DNA from: Planctomycetota bacterium
GTDB taxonomy: Bacteria; Planctomycetota; Planctomycetia; Pirellulales; Pirellulaceae
Length of the DNA: 5,071 bases
Direction of reading: 5' to 3'
Assembly (NCBI GenBank): GCA_024274855.1
Contig: JAJSAJ010000871.1
Location: forward strand, 1 to 5,071
This document shows, one piece after another, positions 1 to 4,334 of the stretch; within the stretch, counting starts at the first letter, position 1; each line of letters begins with the position of its first letter. Both the position numbers and the translations under genes were made by a program. Below the pieces are notes generated by a model. It was not told the origin of the DNA and ran no database searches. It was given only the letters and a program-made list of their open reading frames with translations.

Positions 1-1
1 G

Positions 2-100
2 TCCGGCGATTCGAACACGCTCGCTGCACACAAGCCGGTTGCCGCAACACCCAAGTTGGCCGCCGGTTTCCGCAAGAAAGGTACGAGCAAGCAACTTTAG
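2..100 (+). CDS. C-terminal end of an unidentified protein (truncated by window start)
   Basis: The frame is open from the first complete codon at position 2 to a TAG at 98-100, giving 32 residues that end in GFRKKGTSKQL. The tail is hydrophilic and lysine-rich, typical of a soluble C-terminus. I do not recognise the protein, and too little is visible for a domain call. A small hairpin at 149-166 lies where a terminator could be. A 32-codon open frame can arise by chance in this GC-rich DNA, so the call rests on the frame reaching the edge and the ordinary composition of the tail. Confidence 0.4.
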   Translation, partial: SGDSNTLAAHKPVAATPKLAAGFRKKGTSKQL

Positions 101-148
101 CGAGCTGTGTGGATTGTGGAAACCCTCCTGCCGCAAAACGAGCGAATT

Positions 149-166
149 CGGGACTCGACGAGCCCG
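149..166 (+). terminator. Small hairpin downstream of the leftmost gene, possible terminator
   Basis: The arms CGGG-CTC (with one bulged A at 153) and GAG-CCCG enclose a GAC loop, about 50 bases after the stop at 98-100. The following bases, ctcttgatc, contain only scattered T residues, so this is not a textbook intrinsic terminator. A second small dyad, TGTGG-TCCA-CCACA, follows at 180-193. Their placement suggests transcription termination, but the structural support is weak. Confidence 0.25.
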
Positions 167-196
167 CTCTTGATCGTCATGTGGTCCACCACACGA

Positions 197-273
197 GAGG
201 GCGAAGCTCCTGCTGAGCCGTAACGTCAATCAGAGTCGACACTTTTCACCGGCTCGGCCGGAGCCTCGCCTTC
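197..273. repeat. Large imperfect inverted repeat of the GEAPAEP/GSAGASPS type
   Basis: Arms at 197-220 and 250-273 are inverted copies separated by 29 bases. Over the core 21 positions (200-220 against 250-270) 18 form Watson-Crick pairs, one is a G-U pair and two mismatch; three more pairs extend the outer end. Read in one frame, each arm gives the peptide GEAPAEP or a close match; the other strand reads GSAGASPS. I recall such peptides as common in spurious short planctomycete proteins, which suggests a dispersed non-coding repeat. The transcript would fold into a long hairpin. Whether it terminates transcription or is a mobile REP/MITE-like unit cannot be decided here. Confidence 0.6.
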
Positions 274-737
274 CCGTTGGCCCAGCTTACCATCACCACC
301 AACCAACCCCTTTTTCCCTGCATCCGCGGCGACTTGCGGCTTATTGCTGCGAGTCCGCGGAGTCAGGGCGAGCGGATTACGGCGACTGCCGCGCCCCGGT
401 ACAAAATGCCAGTTTCGACCTTGCTCCAATCCTCCTGAACTCGTACAGTTCGCACCCGATTGAGACAAGGTATGGCTCTACGCGATCCGGCTTAGCGGGT
501 GCCAGATAATTCGCTTGATCACTGTCGTATCGAATGCAGCGGGATGCGGTGTGGCAAGCACCGCAGTCGCTGTTGCCAACGTGTATGGCTGAAAAGCCCC
601 AATGGGTGCGGCGTGCAGCGACGCCAGAGTCGAATCGCGAACACCGCGAGGAGTTGGCGTTTGCAATCCTAGTCAAATCCATGCCGTCGTCATGAAATGC
701 GGCGAGCCTTCAGACGAACTTTAAAGAAGTTGCTTTC
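274..737. other. Gene-free stretch, no feature supported
   Basis: Several overlapping open frames of 60 to 100 codons run on the minus strand, but none has a convincing ribosome binding site, a recognisable domain or a plausible composition. One of them (minus strand, 377-682) happens to spell a CxxCH heme-type motif, discussed under rejected items. I see no tRNA, tandem repeat or strong hairpin. The end of this stretch must carry the promoter of the gene starting at 750, but I could not identify -35 and -10 boxes with confidence. Confidence 0.5.
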
Positions 738-749
738 GGGAGATTTACG

Positions 750-995
750 ATGCGGAATCTGTTGGGAACCTTGACTCTGTTGGCAATCATTATCGGCGTC
801 GTCGGCTTCTCGCGAGATTGGTTCGTACTAAGCCAGCAGACCGAAGGCAAGGAGACCGAGGTCCATTTGCGGATTAATCGCGAGCGAATTCGCGAAGACA
901 CCAAAGATGCCGCAATGGTTGCTCGCGAGGTTCGCGAAAACATCGAGAAGAAAATGGCCGACCGAAAAAACGAGGAATCCAACCCGTGGCGTTGA
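750..995 (+). CDS. Small membrane-anchored protein with charged helical tail
   Basis: This is an 81-residue protein. Residues 2-20 form one hydrophobic helix (LLGTLTLLAIIIGVVGF), followed by RDWF and a strongly charged region from about residue 33 to 75. That region is rich in E, K, R and D with heptad-like spacing (EVHLRINRERIRED, then REVRENIEKKM) and probably forms an amphipathic helix or coiled coil. The start is favoured by GGGAG at 738-742, seven bases before ATG. I recognise the shape as a short protein common in planctomycetes whose function I do not know; this is memory, not a search. The N-terminus could be a membrane anchor or an uncleaved signal, with the tail on either side. The gene converges on the reductase gene with a 14-base gap, so each transcript probably runs into the other's 3' end unless terminated there. 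Confidence 0.75.
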   Translation: MRNLLGTLTLLAIIIGVVGFSRDWFVLSQQTEGKETEVHLRINRERIREDTKDAAMVAREVRENIEKKMADRKNEESNPWR

Positions 996-1009
996 GCCTG
1001 AGACGGTTT

Positions 1010-2719
1010 TCAGACTGGGTCGAGTCCTGCTTGCTCGGGTGTTTGGCGGCGTGCACGTATCGCACGATCACGGACAACCGTGCCGCCCTCGATCACCTGG
1101 ACCTGCTCGAACCCGCTCTGCTTCAAAATGCATGATGCGACATGGGCACGCAAGCTGCTGTAGCATGTGATGACAGTCGGTGCTGAGTGGTCCAACTCAC
1201 TCAGCCGACTGCGCAGGATGTCGAGTGGTATGTTGATGGGGCTCTCGGCGTCCGGAAATGGAAGCTTGCGAACCTCTTCCGGCATTCGCACATCCAGAAC
1301 TTGCAGGCCGGAGACATCGGCTCCCGCATCGATGAAATCGGTGATGCCGTCCAGCTGGTTGCACGCGGCAAAACCAGCCATGTGCACAGGGTCTTTCGCG
1401 GACCCGAATGGCGGGGCATACGCCAAATCAAGGCCCGCCAAATGCCGCACGGTTCCTTTCATTGCCATGACCGTGGCAATAACATCGATACGTTTGTCCA
1501 CCCCCGATTCGCCAACCGCCTGAGCGCCTAAAATCCGCCCATCGTCCGGATGGAAGACAAGCTTCAGTGTGATTACGGACGCGCCCGGATAGTAGCCGGC
1601 GTGATCGTTGGCCAGAATCGTGACACTTCTGGCCGGAATCCCCAATCGGCCAGCCTGCGCGATCGACAGACCCGTGAGGGCAGCCGTCTGCGTGAACACG
1701 CGAACAATCGCCGTTCCCATACAATCGGCCATTGGCGTGGCACGACCGGTCGTCGCGTGCTCGCCCGCTAAGCGTCCGGCCCGATTGGCGGGCCCTGCAA
1801 GCGGGATCGGCATGGTCTGTCCCGTCGGCCCGAACGCGTATTCGGCGACATCGCCGACCGCATAGATATCCGCGTCGCAAGTCTGCGCGTGCCGGTTCGT
1901 GCGAATCGCACCGCTGCTTCCAAGCTCGAGCCCCGCATCTCGAGCCAGTTGGCTGTTCGGGCGCACACCGATTCCCAGTACGATCAGATCGGTCTCGAGG
2001 GCCTAGCCATTGTCCAACTCGACACCCACTCCCACACCGTTGTCATCGGTCAGAACTCTTCGAAGGCCCGTTCCCAGATAGACGTGAACTCCCTGCTTGC
2101 GAATCTCGTCCTCCAGCGGCCGAGCCATTTCCGGGTCGAGGCCGGGGAGGACTTGCGGCTGGAGCTCGACCAACGTTGTCTCGAATCCAGATCGTACCAA
2201 TTGCTCGACCATTTCAAGCCCGATGAATCCGGCCCCGACGACGACGGCCCGCTTTTTCGGGGCGTGCCGCATGGCCGTCTCGATCGCATGCGTATCGGGA
2301 ATATCACGCAGCGTGAAGGCGTTCGGCGCATCGATGCCATCCAACGGCGGCGTGAGCGGACTGGCACCCGGTGCCAGAATCAACTTGTCGTAAGCTTGCT
2401 CGTACGAATTACCGTTCACATGGTCCTTGACAGTGACCGTCTTGCGGTTGCGGTCAATCGCGGTAACCTCTTGGCCGGTCCGTACGTCCAATCGGAACCG
2501 TTTCGCCAGAAAACGTGGTGTCGCGACAAGAAGGCTGTTTCGATCGCTGATTTCACCACCCAAATAATAGGGAAGTCCACAATTGGCAAACGAAACGTAG
2601 GCACCTCGTTCAAACAGAATGATCTCCGCATGCTCGTCCATGCGTCGAGCACGCGTGGCGGCCGAAGCGCCGCCAGCCACACCACCTACGACCAGAATCT
2701 TCAAGGGTGAGTCCGCCAT
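1010..2719 (-). pseudogene. CoA-disulfide/persulfide reductase with C-terminal rhodanese domain, interrupted by one in-frame amber codon
   Basis: The frame spans 569 codons plus a terminal TGA, close to the 550-570 residues usual for CoADR-rhodanese fusions. It is continuous except for TAG at codon 239. The N-terminus has the FAD-binding GGVAGGASAATRAR (12-25) and the active-site motif SFANCGLPYYLGG, with the redox cysteine at residue 47. The NAD(P)-binding GAGFIG is at about 162-167, GIGVRPN at 249-255 and the second FAD motif IYAVGD at about 285-290. The dimerisation domain shows YYPGAS (376-381) and YAPPFGSAKDP (434-444). A rhodanese domain occupies about 461-551 with VLDVR, then CYSSLR carrying the likely catalytic Cys519. 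Family members reduce CoA disulfides or persulfides with NAD(P)H in the cytoplasm. The ATG at 2717-2719 fits the family start (KILVVGG follows), although its ribosome binding site is weak. As written, translation stops after 238 residues and loses the dimer interface and rhodanese. Nonsense mutation, sequencing error or suppression are all possible; every checked motif is intact, so any damage is recent. Confidence 0.9.
2003..2005 (-). other. In-frame amber codon splitting the reductase
   Basis: The minus strand reads GAC AAT GGC TAG GCC CTC GAG ACC GAT, that is DNG-stop-ALETD. Family members have a short variable polar turn here before the (L/I)xTDLVIxGIGVRPN strand, so the stop replaces one surface residue. 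CAG to TAG (Gln) would be the simplest change. Downstream, the frame continues for 330 codons without another stop. A GTG at 1964-1966 could not restart a functional enzyme, because it falls inside the GIGVRPN motif. Confidence 0.9.
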
Positions 2720-3062
2720 TACCTATGTCTTTCGTAACGTGAATAGAGCAAATTGCAAGCTAGATACGTGCCAGCTGCTTAGGATTCGCCAATCAATCAC
2801 TGTCGCACGCTTCCGCGTACAGACCCCCATGGGCTCGCCCCATGGGTGAATCAGTCTCGCAGCTAAAGGAGGATCGCCGCACGAACGCCCTCCAGTAAAC
2901 GCGACAAGAATTGATTCGCCAGCCCTTAGCCGCCCGCCAAACGGGTTGGACACGCCTCGAACTGCCGATTGACCGGGCCTTGTCGAAACCCTGACACCCA
3001 CGGCGATACGCGACAAAATGACGACCGCCGGCCACCCGTTCCAACGGAAGGCACGGCAATAA
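2720..3062 (-). ncRNA. Structured gene-free leader region upstream of the reductase, candidate RNA element
   Basis: No gene is supported here, but the minus-strand transcript can form several adjacent helices. GUACGC-GGAA-GCGUGC (2805-2820) is a six-pair stem with a GNRA tetraloop. It directly abuts a helix AGAC/GUCU (2854-2857 with 2821-2824), which encloses CCCAUGGG-GCGAG-CCCAUGGG (2826-2846). Further upstream lie a GGAGG/CCUCC helix (2868-2872 with 2889-2893) and CCCG-UUUGG-CGGG (2933-2945). The 9-bp word GATTCGCCA occurs as a direct repeat at 2783-2791 and 2913-2921 on the plus strand. The block ends about 85 bases before the reductase ATG, so it could be a 5' leader, a small RNA or a remnant of a structured mobile element. 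I match it to no known riboswitch. Promoter boxes near 2725-2760 are too weak to call. Confidence 0.35.
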
Positions 3063-3344
3063 TCAATTCCCTGTCGGAGGCCTCTTTTCACCAGTTGCCG
3101 CCCGACCGTTGGCGCCAGTTTGGTCATCCTTCGTGCCCAACTTCGAGTTGTCGTGATCCGGCTCAAACATGTCTGGCTTTTTGCGAGCGGTCGCGGTAGC
3201 ACGACTCGCGTCCGGACTTGGTAGCGGAATGGTGGACAGGGGCGACGGGGTGTTGGACGGGGTGTTGGACGGGGTGTTGGACGGGGTAGTGGACGGGGTT
3301 TGATCCATTGATTGAGCCGAACTCGGCCCACAGCTTTTGGTCGT
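3063..3344 (-). CDS. Possible read-through extension of the small membrane protein (or separate low-complexity ORF from 3308)
   Basis: This is the continuation of the 3345-3473 frame after its TGA: 93 sense codons without interruption, ending in TGA at 3063-3065. It starts TTKSCGPSSAQS, runs into five TPSN-like tetrapeptides encoded by a 12-bp tandem repeat, and ends in a hydrophilic tail rich in D, K, T and G (about residues 85-136 of the fused product). Codon composition looks protein-like, whereas the other two frames through the repeat give monotonous PRPT or HPVQ. It could instead be an independent 81-residue protein starting at the ATG at 3306-3308, but that ATG has no clear ribosome binding site (cggctcaatca precedes it). 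If read through, the tail would lie outside the cytoplasmic membrane. Real coding is plausible but not proven. Confidence 0.4.
   Translation of the reverse strand, partial: TTKSCGPSSAQSMDQTPSTTPSNTPSNTPSNTPSPLSTIPLPSPDASRATATARKKPDMFEPDHDNSKLGTKDDQTGANGRAATGEKRPPTGN
3244..3303. repeat. 12-bp tandem repeat, about five units
   Basis: Three exact copies of GACGGGGTGTTG (3244-3279) are followed by a copy with two changes (GACGGGGTAGTG, 3280-3291) and a degenerate fifth. The period is a multiple of three, so copy-number changes keep the frame. On the minus strand, in the frame of the membrane protein, it encodes TPSN/TPST units: a flexible, proline-rich linker typical of extracytoplasmic spacers. 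Confidence 0.9.
3313..3330 (-). promoter_or_regulatory. Candidate bacterial SECIS hairpin after the TGA at 3345-3347
   Basis: The minus-strand RNA reads U-GGGCCG-AGUU-CGGCUC-A, a seven-pair stem (one G-U) with a four-base loop. The loop begins 21 nt after the UGA, has G as its second base, and contains GU. Published rules for bacterial SECIS elements, as I recall them, ask for a stem of at least four pairs, a loop of 3-14 nt with G in its first two positions, and a UGA-to-loop distance of 16-37 nt. All are met. Short GC-rich hairpins are frequent by chance in such DNA, so this supports selenocysteine insertion without proving it. Confidence 0.35.
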
Positions 3345-3473
3345 TCACGTCGACACACCCATACTCGGCAGAATCCAAGTTTGCAGGGCAAACCAGCCCA
3401 ACAGCACGCCGACGAATAACAAAAAATCACCGTTGATTTTTGCCGCTCGGGACGAGCGTCGATAATCTGACAT
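3345..3473 (-). CDS. Small single-helix membrane protein, possible selenoprotein N-terminus
   Basis: As conventionally read, this is a 42-residue protein. The N-terminus is basic (MSDYRRSSRAAK), then one hydrophobic helix spans about residues 17-36, ending in WILPSMGVST. By the positive-inside rule the N-terminus is cytoplasmic and the C-terminus faces outward. The ATG at 3471-3473 is chosen over upstream starts because GAGGTGAG (3478-3485) sits just before it and matches the anti-Shine-Dalgarno sequence very well. The stop is TGA, and the frame then continues TTKSC. If the TGA is selenocysteine, residues 43 and 48 form a U-x4-C pair directly after the helix. I have an unverified recollection of similar small bacterial proteins carrying a cysteine pair at this place after LGVxT. 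It lies between the ArsR regulator and the reductase-rhodanese gene on the same strand. Function unknown; a thiol-redox or sulfur-transfer role is inference. Confidence 0.7.
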   Translation of the reverse strand: MSDYRRSSRAAKINGDFLLFVGVLLGWFALQTWILPSMGVST

Positions 3474-3809
3474 GATACTCACCTCACTTCTCGCTTCCAT
3501 ATGTGAACAGCGATTATGGCTATTGCAGTTGTGTGCGGCCCACGGCTGCACATTATTTCACACGCGTGTTTTCAGAGATCGCATGTTTGTCCACTATGCT
3601 CACAATTCCCAGAATCATTGCGAAATCACCCGATCTCGCATTCGTATAACGTGGTTTACGGCCCCAACCAAAGTAGGGTGTGTCAAGCTCGCCGAACTAA
3701 CGCAAGCAATCAGTAAACAGGTAACGCGAGCGTCGGCACACCAGATTCCGGTATCCATCTTTCAAACATGCGAGCAGGGTGCGTGCATTCTACGAAGCCA
3801 GATTCCAGC
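3474..3809. other. Gene-free gap between the ArsR gene and the small membrane protein
   Basis: This stretch has no supported gene. It contains a hairpin TGTGCGGCC-CAC-GGCTGCACA at 3532-3552 (nine pairs including one G-U on the plus strand), a 10-bp perfect palindrome ACACGCGTGT at 3560-3569, and a 9-bp direct repeat CCAGATTCC at 3741-3749 and 3798-3806. The two dyads lie 60-100 bases upstream of the membrane-protein start, where an operator or leader could be. No clear promoter boxes are visible, and neither dyad resembles the palindrome in the ArsR promoter. Confidence 0.5.
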
Positions 3810-4172
3810 CTACCTGTCACTTTCGGAACAATCCGCCACGGACAGAAAGCGTTTTTCAACACAAGCCAGCAGATCCGCCAGATGCGGCTGAGCGACACGG
3901 TAATATGTGCGACGCCCCTCACGTTGGCTAGTCAACAGCCGACATCGCTGCATCAACCGTAGATGCTCGGACGCCATGTGGCTAGGGATGTGGCAGGCAT
4001 CCGCAAGTTGGCCGACGTTGAAATGGCCTCTGAGCAACATCTGCAGCATCCGCAGTCGGGCCGGGTGTGCAATGGTTCTCAGGCACTCGGCGGCCTGTTG
4101 CAGACGCTCCAGCTGCGGCATGCTGCCGAGCTGTGTTGAACCGGCGTCCTGCTTTCCCCGCTCGCTTGACAT
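3810..4172 (-). CDS. ArsR/SmtB-family transcriptional repressor
   Basis: This 120-residue protein has the usual length of the family. CLRTIAHPARLRMLQMLL (30-47) is the helix with the family's LAHPxRLxIL signature. VGQLADACHIPSHMASEHLRLMQRCRLL (53-80) is the helix-turn-helix, and REGRRTYYRV (84-93) is the beta wing; ADLLACVEKRF (99-109) forms the C-terminal dimer helix. Cysteines are at 30, 60, 77, 104 and 115. There is no ELCVCD metal box, so this is not a classical ArsR/SmtB alpha3 site. A pair such as Cys30 and Cys104, near the dimer core, could sense thiol or sulfane sulfur as in SqrR/BigR, but the cysteines do not sit exactly where those proteins have them, so this is inference. The ATG at 4172 is chosen over upstream starts because AGGAG (4180-4184) lies seven bases before it and upstream starts would lie inside the promoter or beyond it. 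It is probably autorepressed through the palindrome at 4201-4220. Confidence 0.93.
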   Translation of the reverse strand: MSSERGKQDAGSTQLGSMPQLERLQQAAECLRTIAHPARLRMLQMLLRGHFNVGQLADACHIPSHMASEHLRLMQRCRLLTSQREGRRTYYRVAQPHLADLLACVEKRFLSVADCSESDR

Positions 4173-4197
4173 CGACGATCTCCTGTCCCGTGTCTTA

Positions 4198-4225
4198 AAT
4201 ATATCGTGATATCGCGATATGTCAA
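4198..4225 (-). promoter_or_regulatory. ArsR-gene promoter with operator in the spacer
   Basis: On the minus strand a perfect -35 box TTGACA (4220-4225) is followed after 16 bases by TATATT (4198-4203); TATTTA with an 18-base spacer is an alternative. The spacer and part of the -10 box are occupied by a 20-bp near-palindrome (4201-4220, atatcgtgatatcgcgatat, one mismatched pair). A repressor dimer bound there would block RNA polymerase directly. Transcription would start near 4190, giving a leader of about 18 bases. Confidence 0.75.
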
Positions 4226-4263
4226 GCTGCAGGACAGATGGGGACGGGACGAACGGATGTGCG

Positions 4264-4300
4264 GCGAGCCTCCGGGTCTGGGTGGACCCCGGAGGCTCGC
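4264..4300 (-). terminator. Strong hairpin downstream of the right-edge gene, likely terminator
   Basis: Perfect 13-bp arms GCGAGCCTCCGGG and CCCGGAGGCTCGC flank an 11-base loop; two more pairs form if one C is bulged. It begins about 35 bases after the stop of the minus-strand gene at 4335 and lies upstream of the ArsR promoter, which places it well to insulate the two. There is no U tract on either side, so it may be a factor-assisted terminator, an mRNA-stabilising hairpin or a REP-like element. Confidence 0.5.
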
Positions 4301-4334
4301 GCGGGCACAGGCCATGAAACAAGTGCACAATCGA

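Noticed and set aside
226..468. Minus-strand 80-codon open frame ending REGEAPAEPVKSVDSD
   Set aside because: Its C-terminal part is simply one arm of the inverted repeat in translation, the rest has no recognisable domain, and there is no good ribosome binding site.
377..682. Minus-strand 101-codon open frame containing CGACH, a cytochrome c-type heme-binding motif
   Set aside because: It has no signal peptide, no ribosome binding site, no distal heme ligand pattern and no similarity I recognise. A single CxxCH in a GC-rich open frame is easily a coincidence, and two other frames over the same bases are equally open.
2003..2005. Pyrrolysine at the amber codon
   Set aside because: Pyrrolysine is known from methanogens and a few bacteria, mainly in methylamine methyltransferases. 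There is no reason to expect it in this reductase, and no downstream signal is apparent.
1889..2710. Plus-strand 273-codon open frame opposite the reductase
   Set aside because: It is antisense to a gene with clear family motifs; its length follows from the codon bias of the true strand.
2723..3430. Minus-strand 235-codon open frame rich in PRPT repeats
   Set aside because: It reads the tandem repeat and the membrane-protein gene in the wrong frame. Composition (Arg, Pro, Cys, Trp rich) is that of a shadow frame, and it would overlap the structured RNA candidate.
3474..3551. Longer N-terminus for the small membrane protein, starting at 3551
   Set aside because: The ATG at 3471-3473 has a near-perfect GAGGTGA ribosome binding site directly upstream, and the added residues (His, Cys, Asn rich) do not look like protein.
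3472..3891. Plus-strand 139-codon open frame across the gap downstream of the ArsR gene
   Set aside because: It has no ribosome binding site, no recognisable domain, and its 3' third is antisense to the ArsR gene.
4173..4328. Longer N-terminus for the ArsR-family protein, starting at 4328
   Set aside because: It would run through the TTGACA box, the palindrome and the strong hairpin, and the AGGAG at 4180-4184 clearly serves the ATG at 4172.
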